A stretch of 64,000 nucleotides of DNA from positions 33,162-97,161 of the forward strand of contig NZ_JAJTTE010000029.1 in the NCBI RefSeq assembly GCF_021343995.1, read 5' to 3'. Position 1 is the first letter of the stretch. Each line of letters starts with the position of its first letter. The notes beneath the pieces are model-generated. The model did not search any database. It was not told where the DNA came from and was given only the letters and a program-made list of their open reading frames with translations. Both the position numbers and the translations under genes were made by a program. Source of the DNA: Pseudonocardia terrae. Lineage in GTDB: Bacteria; Actinomycetota; Actinomycetes; Mycobacteriales; Pseudonocardiaceae. Below are positions 35,193 to 42,862 of this stretch, in pieces.

Positions 35193-35891
35193 ATGACCTC
35201 CCCCCGCTCCGCGCCCCGCACGGCCCGCGAGCGCGTCCGCGCGCAGCTCACCACCGAGATCGTCGACGTCGCCCGCACGCACCTGGCCACCTCGGGCGCG
35301 GCGGCGTTGTCGCTGCGGGCCGTCGCGCGCGAGCTGGGGATGGTGTCGTCGGCGGTCTACCGGTACTTCCCCAGCCGCGACGACCTGCTCACCCGGCTCA
35401 TCGTCGAGGGGTACGACGCGCTGGGCGACGCCGTCGAGGTCGCGGAGGCCACCGCCGCCCGGGAGGACCTCCTCGGCCGCTGGCACGCCGCCTGCGGTGC
35501 GGCGCGGACCTGGGCGCTCGCGCACCCGCACGAGTACGCGCTGCTCTACGGCTCCCCCGTGCCCGGCTACTCGGCGCCGCAGGACACGATCGCGCCCGCC
35601 GGCCGGGTGGCGATCGTGCTCGCACGCGTGGTGGCCGACGGCATCGCGTCCGGCGTGGTCGCTCCCCCGCCCGGCGACGACCCGCAGGTCATGGCCCCCG
35701 GCCTGCTGGACGAGCTCGGCCTCCCGGACGACACCGGTCTCGGCGGGCGCCTGGTCCTGGCCTGGTCCGGCCTCTTCGGCGCGATCGGCTTCGAGCTCTT
35801 CGGCCACACCCACAACGTCGTCGTGGCGCACGAGGCCCACTTCCGCTCCCTCACCACCCGCCTCGCCGCAGAAGTGGGCCTGCCGGTGTGA
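35193..35891 (+). CDS. TetR-family regulator with C-terminal WHG-like domain
   Basis: A 232-residue regulator on the strand opposite to the surrounding housekeeping block. The helix-turn-helix is at about residues 20-65: EIVDVARTHLATSGAAALSL, AVARELGMVSSAVYRYF, PSRDDLLTRLI. The C-terminal part (WALAHPHEYALLYGSPVPGY) matches a domain common in one actinobacterial TetR subgroup. ATG 35193 is preferred to the longer frame at 35154. It is divergent from glyA with 173 bases between the starts and may control it or only itself. Confidence 0.9.
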   Translation: MTSPRSAPRTARERVRAQLTTEIVDVARTHLATSGAAALSLRAVARELGMVSSAVYRYFPSRDDLLTRLIVEGYDALGDAVEVAEATAAREDLLGRWHAACGAARTWALAHPHEYALLYGSPVPGYSAPQDTIAPAGRVAIVLARVVADGIASGVVAPPPGDDPQVMAPGLLDELGLPDDTGLGGRLVLAWSGLFGAIGFELFGHTHNVVVAHEAHFRSLTTRLAAEVGLPV

Positions 35892-35908
35892 ACCGGGACC
35901 TCAGCGGT

Positions 35909-35985
35909 TGTTCGATCACAGCTCCGACGTCCCGCTCGACCTACCGCACACGCTCACACGAGAGCTGCGGATTCATGATCGAACA
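35909..35985. repeat. Inverted repeat TGTTCGATCA/TGATCGAACA between convergent genes
   Basis: TGTTCGATCA (35909-35918) and TGATCGAACA (35976-35985) are perfectly complementary across 57 bases, and each is next to a CAGCTC word. They lie between the TetR stop and the tsaC stop. A large cruciform, a weak bidirectional terminator or a repeat remnant are possible. Confidence 0.6.
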
Positions 35986-36000
35986 GCTCTGGCGCCCCGC

Positions 36001-36660
36001 TCAGCCGAGGGGGACGTCCTGGCCGACGACCTCGCTGACCTGGGCACGGGTGACGGCGCCCTCGCGGAGGATGCGCGGCTGCTTCCCCGTCAGGTCGACG
36101 ATCGTGGAGGCGACGGGGTCTCCGCTGGGGCCGCCGTCGAGGTAGAGCGCGACGGACGAGGCGAGCTGGTCGAGGGCCTCGGCGGCCGTGCTGGCGGGCG
36201 GCCGGCCCGAGATGTTCGCGCTGGACACGGCCATGGGGCCGACCTCGCGCAGCAGCTCCAGCGCCACCGGGTGCAGCGGCATCCGCAGCATCACGGTGCC
36301 CTTGGTGGAGCCGAGGTCCCACGACAGCGACGGCGCGTGCGGCAGCACGAGGGACAGCCCGCCGGGCCAGAACGCCTCGATCAGGGAGCGCGCGGTCGCG
36401 GGGACGCCGAGGACCAGGCCGTCGATCGTGGACCACGAGCCGACCAGGACCGGCACCGGCATGTCCGGGCCGCGGTGCTTCGCGGCGAGCAGGCTGCGGA
36501 CCGCGGTCGAGGAGAACGCGTCGCAGCCCAGGCCGTACACGGTGTCCGTCGGTAGCACCACGAGCTGCCCGGCCCGCACGGCGCGGGCGGCGGCGGCCAG
36601 CCCCTCGAGGCGGGCGTCGGGGTCGGAGCAGTCGTAGACGGGAACGGCCGGAGCAGTCAC
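36001..36660 (-). CDS. tsaC: L-threonylcarbamoyladenylate synthase (YrdC/Sua5 family)
   Basis: A 219-residue enzyme that makes threonylcarbamoyl-AMP from threonine, bicarbonate and ATP for the t6A37 tRNA modification. The YrdC-fold motifs LPTDTVYGLGCDAFS, LVLPHAPSLSWDLGSTKGTV and GPMAVSSANISGRPPAS are clear. It lacks the extra C-terminal Sua5 domain. GTG 36660 is chosen as start; the in-frame extension to 36720 is Arg/Gly-rich. It follows prmC, as in mycobacteria and many actinobacteria. Confidence 0.93.
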   Translation of the reverse strand: MTAPAVPVYDCSDPDARLEGLAAAARAVRAGQLVVLPTDTVYGLGCDAFSSTAVRSLLAAKHRGPDMPVPVLVGSWSTIDGLVLGVPATARSLIEAFWPGGLSLVLPHAPSLSWDLGSTKGTVMLRMPLHPVALELLREVGPMAVSSANISGRPPASTAAEALDQLASSVALYLDGGPSGDPVASTIVDLTGKQPRILREGAVTRAQVSEVVGQDVPLG

Positions 36661-36724
36661 GCCCGGCACCCTACGACCGCGCCCGGGACGCCCCGCCCGC
36701 ACCCCCGTGACATGCGGCAACTCC

Positions 36725-36842
36725 GACTCGCGCCGTCACGACTCGCGACCCGCACCGCCGCAACACCCGCCTCGCGTCACCGGAACTCGCGACTCGCGCT
36801 GACAGATCTCGCGACTCGCGGAAGCCCAGGGTCCGACTCGCG
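36725..36842. repeat. Array of ACTCGCG words between tsaC and prmC
   Basis: ACTCGCG occurs six times in about 120 bases, often as GACTCGCG or as the doublet ACTCGCGACTCGCG (36726, 36740, 36785, 36792, 36814 and 36836 are approximate starts). It fills the whole space between the tsaC start region and the prmC stop. No gene is present. Confidence 0.7.
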
Positions 36843-36847
36843 GGAGG

Positions 36848-37708
36848 TCAGGCGGGGGTGGTGCGGCGGGCGGTGGCGAAGCGGGGGCGGCCGCCCAGGT
36901 CGTGGTGCTCCTGGACGTCCATGAGCACCTTCCGCCGCCGGAGCAGGGCCGGGACGGCCTCGCCGTGGGTGTCGTCGTGCTCGATCGCGAGGCCGCCGCC
37001 GTAGCGGAGCAGGGTCGCGGCCAACGAGATGACCGCCGGGATCAGAGCGAGCCCGTCGGCCCCGCCGAACACGGCCACCGCCGGGTCCCAGTCGGAGACC
37101 TCGGGCGGCACCGGGGTGCCCTCCGGCACGTACGGCGGGTTGCACACCACGAGGTCGACGCGGGCCTCGAGCGCGGGCAGCGGGTCGCGCCAGCGGACGT
37201 CGGCGGCGTGCAGCGTCACCCGGTCACCGTGGGCCGCGATGTTGCGCCGCGCCCAGCTCAGCGCGCCCGGGTCGATGTCGACGGCGTGCACCCGCGCGTC
37301 GGGCCGGCTCTCGGCGAAGGCGAGCGCGAGCGCGCCCGACCCGGTGCACAGGTCCACGACCAGCGGGTTCTCGACCGTGCGGAGCGCGCGCAGGCCCCAC
37401 TCGAGGAGCAGCTCGGTCTCCGGACGCGGTGTGAACACCCCGCGCCCGACGGCGACCTCGACCGGTCCGAGCACCGCCGTGCCCAGGACGTGTTGCAGCG
37501 GCTCGCGGGTGACGCGCCGGGCGACGAGCCGGCGCAGCTCCTCCACCTGCGGCGGGTCGACGAGGGGGTGCAGCATCAGCTGCCCGCGCGGCACCCCGAC
37601 GACATACGACGCCAGGAACTCCGCCTCCGCCCGGGCCGACTCGACCCCCGCCGCCGCCAACGCCCGTTCGGCCTCCGCGATCGCCACCCGCAGCGGCTGC
37701 CGACTCAC
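36848..37708 (-). CDS. prmC: Peptide chain release factor N5-glutamine methyltransferase
   Basis: A 286-residue SAM-dependent methyltransferase that modifies the Gln of the GGQ motif in release factors. The N-terminal helical domain precedes the Rossmann motif I VVDLCTGSGALALAFA; the substrate-binding motif is CNPPYVP. GTG 37708 is preferred; the frame is open to 37756 without family resemblance. It lies directly downstream of prfA, the gene for its substrate, separated by two palindromes. Confidence 0.94.
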   Translation of the reverse strand: MSRQPLRVAIAEAERALAAAGVESARAEAEFLASYVVGVPRGQLMLHPLVDPPQVEELRRLVARRVTREPLQHVLGTAVLGPVEVAVGRGVFTPRPETELLLEWGLRALRTVENPLVVDLCTGSGALALAFAESRPDARVHAVDIDPGALSWARRNIAAHGDRVTLHAADVRWRDPLPALEARVDLVVCNPPYVPEGTPVPPEVSDWDPAVAVFGGADGLALIPAVISLAATLLRYGGGLAIEHDDTHGEAVPALLRRRKVLMDVQEHHDLGGRPRFATARRTTPA

Positions 37709-37763
37709 GCGCACCCCGCGCGCAGTGCGGGTCCATGCCGCGCCCCGGCTCGGCACGCCAAGC

Positions 37764-37825
37764 GCGTTATGGCTCCATAACGCAGCCCAGCCCGACGCCT
37801 CGAACGCGTTATGGCTCCATAACGC
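37764..37825. repeat. Two identical 20-bp palindromes between prfA and prmC
   Basis: GCGTTATGGCTCCATAACGC is present at 37764-37783 and again, identical, at 37806-37825. Each is a perfect dyad except for the central CT. The repeats lie 8 bases after the prfA stop. They match the looser copies at 9.4 kb and the hairpin arms at 1.1 kb. Confidence 0.9.
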
Positions 37826-37832
37826 GCCGGCC

Positions 37833-38927
37833 TCACGCGCCCTCCTCGGCGGCGGCGATCGCCTCGGCCCGCTCGGCCCGGGTCAGCGCGGCGACGACGT
37901 CGTCGAGGTCACCGTCGAGCACCGTGGACAGGTTGTGCGCCTTGTAGCCGACCCGGTGGTCGGAGATCCGGTTCTCCGGGAAGTTGTACGTGCGGATGCG
38001 CTCGGACCGGTCGACGGTCCTGACCTGCGACTTCCGCTCCGCCGACGCTGCCGCGGCCTGCTCGGCCTCGTGCAGCGCCTGCAGCCGGGACCGCAGCACC
38101 TCCATGGCACGGGCCCGGTTCTGCAGCTGCGAGCGCTCGTTCTGGCAGCTCACGACGATCCCGGTGGGCAGGTGCGTGATGCGCACCGCGGAGTCCGTGG
38201 TGTTGACGCTCTGCCCGCCGTGCCCGGACGAGCGGAAGACGTCGACCCGGATGTCGTTCTCGTCGACCTCGATCTCGGCGTCCTCCCCGGTATCGGGGTA
38301 GACGAGCACGCCGGCCGCGGAGGTGTGGATCCGTCCCTGCGACTCGGTGACCGGGACCCGCTGCACGCGGTGCACCCCGCCCTCGAACTTCAGCGCCGAC
38401 CACACACCGTCGGCCGAGGGGGTCCGCGAGCGCAGGACCAGGGTGATGTCCTTGTACCCGCCGAGGTCGGAGCCGACGGAGTCGAGCACCTCGACCTTCC
38501 AGCCGTGCCGCTCGGCGAAGCGGGTGTACATCCGCACGAGGTCGCCCGCGAACAGCGCCGACTCCTCGCCGCCCTCGCCGGACTTGACCTCCATGACGAC
38601 GTCGTCGCCGTCGTGCGGGTCGCGCGGGACCAGCAGCTCGGCGAGCCGCGCCTCCAGGGCCGGGATCCGCGCCGCGATCTCGTCCGCCTCCTCGGCGAAC
38701 GCCCGGTCCTCGGCCGCCAGCTCCCGGGCGGCGGCCTCGTCCGACCGCGCCCCCGCCAGCTCGCGCGCCACGGCGACGACCGGGCCGAGCTCCGCGTAGC
38801 GCCGGCCGAGCTTGCGGGCCGTGGCCGCGTCGGCGTGTACGGCCGGGTCGGCCAGCCGGGCCTCCAGCTCGGCATACTCGTCGATCAGCGCATCCACGCC
38901 TGCCGCGCTGCTGCTCACCGCCACCAC
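37833..38927 (-). CDS. prfA: Peptide chain release factor 1
   Basis: A 364-residue class I release factor reading UAA and UAG. The GGQ motif is SSGHGGQSVNTTDSAV; the codon-recognition tripeptide is PVT in RVPVTESQGRIHTSA, the RF1 position of E. coli PAT. The start is one of two adjacent GTG codons (38927 or 38924). It is followed by prmC and preceded by rpmE. Confidence 0.96.
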   Translation of the reverse strand: MVAVSSSAAGVDALIDEYAELEARLADPAVHADAATARKLGRRYAELGPVVAVARELAGARSDEAAARELAAEDRAFAEEADEIAARIPALEARLAELLVPRDPHDGDDVVMEVKSGEGGEESALFAGDLVRMYTRFAERHGWKVEVLDSVGSDLGGYKDITLVLRSRTPSADGVWSALKFEGGVHRVQRVPVTESQGRIHTSAAGVLVYPDTGEDAEIEVDENDIRVDVFRSSGHGGQSVNTTDSAVRITHLPTGIVVSCQNERSQLQNRARAMEVLRSRLQALHEAEQAAAASAERKSQVRTVDRSERIRTYNFPENRISDHRVGYKAHNLSTVLDGDLDDVVAALTRAERAEAIAAAEEGA

Positions 38928-39010
38928 ATGCTCCCGTTCTCCTCGTCGTCACCCCTGACATGCGAACGGCGCCCGGCCCCAGGTGCGGGGACGGGCGCCG
39001 GACGGAGAAG

Positions 39011-39229
39011 CTACTTGGCGGCCTTGCGCTTGCCGTAGCGCGCCTCGAAGCGGGCGACGCGGCCACCGGAGTCCAGGATCCGCTGCTTGCCCGTGTAGAA
39101 GGGGTGGCAGGCGGAGCAGGTCTCGACGGTCATCACGCCGCTGGTCTTGGTGCTGCGGGTGGTGAACGAGTTGCCGCAACCGCAGGTGACCTGGGTCTCG
39201 ACGTACTGGGGGTGGATGCCCTCACGCAT
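39011..39229 (-). CDS. rpmE: 50S ribosomal protein L31, zinc-binding type
   Basis: A 72-residue ribosomal protein. Cys16, Cys18, Cys38 and Cys41 (CGCGN and ETCSACHPFYTGKQ) make this the C+ (zinc-holding) form, which acts as a zinc store and is often swapped for a zinc-free paralogue under zinc limitation. It lies between rho and prfA. Confidence 0.97.
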   Translation of the reverse strand: MREGIHPQYVETQVTCGCGNSFTTRSTKTSGVMTVETCSACHPFYTGKQRILDSGGRVARFEARYGKRKAAK

Positions 39230-39287
39230 GGGATGTTCCTCTCGAAGATCGGCCGCCGGGTCTCACACCCCTCGTTCTTCAGGGGGT

Positions 39288-39308
39288 TCCGGGGGCAGAG
39301 CCCCCGGA
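39288..39308 (-). terminator. Hairpin in the rho-rpmE spacer
   Basis: TCCGGGGGC-AGA-GCCCCCGGA is a perfect 9-bp stem with a three-base loop, 59 bases before the rpmE start. With the neighbouring hairpin it forms a double structure between rho and rpmE; it could end rho transcripts or act in the rpmE leader. Confidence 0.6.
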
Positions 39309-39351
39309 TGTGGGTGAACCGGAGCCGGATGCGTACGACCTCATTCAACCA

Positions 39352-39385
39352 CCCGGCCCCGGCGGGGATTCCCACCGGGGCCGGG
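39352..39385 (-). terminator. Terminator-like hairpin behind rho
   Basis: CCCGGCCCCGG (39352-39362) pairs perfectly with CCGGGGCCGGG (39375-39385) around a 12-base loop, 14 bases after the rho stop. A strong GC stem without a T-run. Confidence 0.7.
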
Positions 39386-39398
39386 TCGCCGAGCGCGG

Positions 39399-41606
39399 TC
39401 AGTCGTCGTTGCCGAAGTTCCCCGGCGTGGTCTTCTGGACCTGCATGAGGAACTCGATGTTGGTGCGGGTCTTGCGGAGCTGCCCCAGCACCAGGTCGAT
39501 CGCCGCCTGGTGGTCAAGGGCCGAGAGCACCCGGCGAAGCTTCACGCTGATCGCGAACTCGTCCGCGGACATCAGCAGCTCCTCCTTCCGGGTACCGGAG
39601 GCGTCGACGTCGATCGCCGGGAAGATCCGCTTGTCCGCGAGCTTGCGGTCCAGCTTGAGCTCGGCGTTGCCGGTGCCCTTGAACTCCTCGAAGATCACCG
39701 TGTCCATCGTCGAGCCGGTCTCGACCAGCGCGGTGGCGAAGATGGTCAGCGAGCCGCCGTCCTCGATGTTGCGCGCCGCGCCCAGGAACCGCTTCGGCGG
39801 GTAGAGCGCGGTCGAGTCGACACCACCGGACAGGATCCGGCCCGACGCGGGGGCGGCCAGGTTGTAGGCGCGGCCCAGGCGGGTGATCGAGTCCAGCAGG
39901 ACGACGACGTCGTGCCCCAGCTCCACCAGCCGCTTCGCGCGCTCGATCGCGAGCTCGGCGACGGCCGTGTGGTCCGACGGCGGGCGGTCGAAGGTCGAGG
40001 CGATGACCTCGCCCTTCACCGACCGCTGCATGTCGGTGACCTCCTCCGGCCGCTCGTCGACGAGGACGACCATGAGGTGGCACTCGGGGTTGTTGGTGGT
40101 GATCGCGTTGGCGATCGACTGCAGCACCATCGTCTTACCGGCCTTCGGCGGCGAGACGATCAGCGCGCGCTGGCCCTTGCCGACCGGCATGACCAGGTCG
40201 ATGACCCGGGTGGTGAGCTTCGACGGCTCGGTCTCCAGGCGCAGCCGCTCGTTCGGGTAGAGCGGGGTGAGCTTGGTGAACTCCGCCCGCTGCTTCCCCG
40301 ACTCCGGGTCCCGCCCGTTGATGCTGTCGATGCGCACCAGCGGGTTGAACTTCTGCCGCTGCTGCTCGCCCTCGCGCGGCTGGCGGACGGCGCCGGTGAT
40401 CGCGTCGCCGCGACGCAGGCCGTGCTTGCGGACCATCGACAGCGACACGTAGACGTCGTTCGGGCCGGACAGGTAGCCGGTGGTCCGGACGAACGCGTAG
40501 TTGTCCAGGATGTCGACGATGCCGGCCACCGGGAGGAGGACGTCGTCCTCGCGCACCTCGGTGTCGACGTTGCGCTCGCCACCGCGTGTGTCACGGTCGC
40601 GGCCCCGGCGGCGGTCCCGGAACCGGCGGCCGCGGCGGCCCCGGCCGTCGCCGTCGTCGTCGCCGTCCTCGTCCGCGCGGGAGTCCCGCAGCTCGTTCCG
40701 GCCGTCGCCGCGGTTGTCGGCACGGTTGTCGTTGCGGTCGCTGCGCTCGTTGCGGTCGCCGCGCTCGTTGCGGTCGCCGCGGTTGCGGCCGCCGCCCTCG
40801 GCGTTCCGCTCGTTGCGGTTGCGGTTGCGGTTGCGCCCGCCACCCTCGCCGTCGCGGTCGGACCGCTCGCCGCGGTCGCTCTTCTCCTTGTCGGGCGCAC
40901 CGACGCTCGCGGCCACCGCCTCGAGGGTGTCGGACTGCGGCTCGCCACCGGAGCGGCGGCGGGTCTGCCGGCGACGGCCGCCCTCCTCGCCCTCCGTGGC
41001 GGCGGTCTCGCCGGACTGCTCAGCAGCGGGGGCGGCGGCACCGTCGGCGGGCTGCTCGGGCGCGTGCCCGTTGACCTGCCCGTTCACCTCGGCGGCCGGG
41101 GTGACCCCGTTGACGCCGGGGGTCGGCTTGGGGTCGGGCGCGCCCGCGGGCCGGCTCGCCGCGCGGCGGCGCCGGGTGGGGGCGGGGTTCTCGGCGGCCT
41201 GCTCGGCCGGGGCCTCGGCGGGCTTCTCGGCCGGAGCCGCGGACACGGCCGCAGAGGCCGCAGAAGACGCGGAGTCGGCCGTGGGCGCCGTGGGCGCCTC
41301 GGCCGTGGCGGCCTTGGTGGCCCGGGTGCGGCGCTGCTTGACGGGCGCGGAGTCCTCGCCGCCGTCGAGCGGGAGCTGGTCGGCGTCGGTGGCCTTCTTC
41401 GAGGTCCGGCGCGCCGGCGCGGCGCCCTGCTTCTCCTTGATGGCGGCGATGAGGTCGCCCTTCCGCATCCCGGCGATGTCCGGGATGTTCAGCTCTCCGG
41501 CGAGCTGACGCAGGTCGGCGAGGACCATTCCGGACAGTCCGCCCCGCCTCTTGGGGGCAGCACCCTCTGCGCTTGCCGGGGTGCTGACGAGATCGGTCTC
41601 GCTCAC
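39399..41606 (-). CDS. rho: Transcription termination factor Rho with long N-terminal insertion
   Basis: A 735-residue RNA-dependent ATPase/helicase; E. coli Rho has 419. Residues 22-60 are the Rho N domain (MVLADLRQLAGELNIPDIAG). Residues about 60-345 are a disordered insertion: first Ala/Pro/Glu-rich, then Arg/Asn/Asp/Gly-rich with near-tandem RNRNRN and RGDRNER units (258-300). The cold-shock-like RNA site (DILDNYAFVRTTGYL), Walker A (SPPKAGKTMVLQ) and Walker B (DVVVLLDSITRL) follow. Actinobacterial Rho proteins commonly have such insertions, which widen RNA binding on GC-rich RNA. GTG 41606 is backed by AGGAAGGAAC just upstream. The 329-base leader suggests its own promoter. Confidence 0.97.
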   Translation of the reverse strand: MSETDLVSTPASAEGAAPKRRGGLSGMVLADLRQLAGELNIPDIAGMRKGDLIAAIKEKQGAAPARRTSKKATDADQLPLDGGEDSAPVKQRRTRATKAATAEAPTAPTADSASSAASAAVSAAPAEKPAEAPAEQAAENPAPTRRRRAASRPAGAPDPKPTPGVNGVTPAAEVNGQVNGHAPEQPADGAAAPAAEQSGETAATEGEEGGRRRQTRRRSGGEPQSDTLEAVAASVGAPDKEKSDRGERSDRDGEGGGRNRNRNRNERNAEGGGRNRGDRNERGDRNERSDRNDNRADNRGDGRNELRDSRADEDGDDDGDGRGRRGRRFRDRRRGRDRDTRGGERNVDTEVREDDVLLPVAGIVDILDNYAFVRTTGYLSGPNDVYVSLSMVRKHGLRRGDAITGAVRQPREGEQQRQKFNPLVRIDSINGRDPESGKQRAEFTKLTPLYPNERLRLETEPSKLTTRVIDLVMPVGKGQRALIVSPPKAGKTMVLQSIANAITTNNPECHLMVVLVDERPEEVTDMQRSVKGEVIASTFDRPPSDHTAVAELAIERAKRLVELGHDVVVLLDSITRLGRAYNLAAPASGRILSGGVDSTALYPPKRFLGAARNIEDGGSLTIFATALVETGSTMDTVIFEEFKGTGNAELKLDRKLADKRIFPAIDVDASGTRKEELLMSADEFAISVKLRRVLSALDHQAAIDLVLGQLRKTRTNIEFLMQVQKTTPGNFGNDD

Positions 41607-41935
41607 GAAGTTCCTTCCTGACCGGCCCGCAGGCGGTGCCGGGACCAGCGGATTCCACACGTCACGTCCGGCTCCTCCGCCGGACAACGACGCCGGGGCG
41701 GCATGAAGAGAGCCGCCGTCGGCGATGTGCAGGGGCGGCGACCAGTGCGACGGTCGCGGGGAAGAGGCCGCTCGGTCCGGTCCGGATTCCGACCGCATGG
41801 ACTGCAGTGAGTGGGTTCCGGCTCGAGAGGCCACGCGGATGACGCGTGGATCGCCGTGCGAGGCCGAGGGTAGACCGTCCACGGTTCCGCGGCAACAACA
41901 ACCCCCGGTCGGGCCCGGCGTGTCGGCCGGGAACC
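41607..41935 (-). promoter_or_regulatory. rho leader with thrB-end hairpin
   Basis: 329 bases without a gene between thrB and rho. At the thrB end CCCGGC (41914-41919) and GCCGGG (41926-41931) form a short stem, followed on the minus strand by CCCGACCGGGGG and TTGTTGTTG, which resembles an intrinsic terminator for the hom-thrC-thrB unit. The rest is probably the rho promoter and a long 5' leader; Rho is often autoregulated in its leader, but I see no specific element. Confidence 0.5.
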
Positions 41936-42862
41936 TCAGCCGATCTCGACCTGCGCGCCGAGCGTGTCGACGGGCAGCGGCAGCGCGGTGAACCCGGTCG
42001 TGTCCAGCTCCTCGGGCAGCGTTCCCGCCGAGGTCAGCGCGAGGACGGTCGGTCCGGCGCCGGAGATCGCGGCCGGCACGCCGTGGGCGCGCAGCGCGTC
42101 GACGAGGTCCGCGGACTCGGGGTAGGCCGGGCGACGGTAGCCCTGGTGCAGCCGGTCCTCCGTGGCCGCCATCAGCAGCTCGGGCCGCTGGGTGAAGGCG
42201 AGGACGGAGAGCGCGGTCCGGCTCCCGGTGAACGCCGCGTCGGGCAGCGGGACCAGCTCGGGCAGCAGACCGCGGGTCGTCTTGGTGGAGGACTCGACCC
42301 CTGCGACGAGTGCGATCGGCGCGATGCCGGCGTGCACGTCGAGACGGACGGCGTGGAACCGGGCAGGAAGGTTTCCGAAGGTGTTCCCGACCTGCTGCGG
42401 TGTCTCCCAGGCGACCACGAACCCGCCGAGCAGGCTCGCCGCTGCGTTGTCCGCGTGTCCCTCCATCCCGGCCGTGACCTGCAGCAACGCCTCCTGCTCG
42501 AGCTTCGGGTCGCGACCGGAGAGCACACAGGCGGCGACGGCGCCGGCCACCGCGGCGGCGGCCGAGCTGCCGAGCCCGCGCGAGTGCGGGATCGCGTTGC
42601 GGCACCGCATCCGTAGGCCCGCCGGCTCGTCGCCGAAGAGCGCCCACGCGGTCCGCATGGCGCGCACCACAAGATGCGTCTCGTCACAGGGCACCTGGTC
42701 GGCGCCCTCGCCCTCGACCTCGACGCGGACGCCGGGCTCGGCGGTGGCGCAGACCTCGACGTCGTCGTAGAGACCGAGCGCGAGCCCGAGCGAGTCGAAG
42801 CCGGGCCCGAGGTTGGCCGACGACGCCGGGACCCGCACCCGCACCTCGGTCGGCCGTCCCAT
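41936..42862 (-). CDS. thrB: Homoserine kinase
   Basis: A 308-residue GHMP kinase phosphorylating L-homoserine for threonine synthesis. The ATP-binding motif is PHSRGLGSSAAAAVAGA; VPASSANLGPGFDSLGLAL is the family N-terminus and ISGAGPTVLAL the C-terminal glycine motif. Its ATG shares one base with the thrC stop (TGATG). Confidence 0.96.
   Translation of the reverse strand: MGRPTEVRVRVPASSANLGPGFDSLGLALGLYDDVEVCATAEPGVRVEVEGEGADQVPCDETHLVVRAMRTAWALFGDEPAGLRMRCRNAIPHSRGLGSSAAAAVAGAVAACVLSGRDPKLEQEALLQVTAGMEGHADNAAASLLGGFVVAWETPQQVGNTFGNLPARFHAVRLDVHAGIAPIALVAGVESSTKTTRGLLPELVPLPDAAFTGSRTALSVLAFTQRPELLMAATEDRLHQGYRRPAYPESADLVDALRAHGVPAAISGAGPTVLALTSAGTLPEELDTTGFTALPLPVDTLGAQVEIG

Noticed and set aside
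39399..42647. A 1082-codon frame for Rho
   Set aside because: The extension upstream of GTG 41606 overlaps thrB in the antisense-like frame and lacks similarity; a ribosome-binding site supports 41606.
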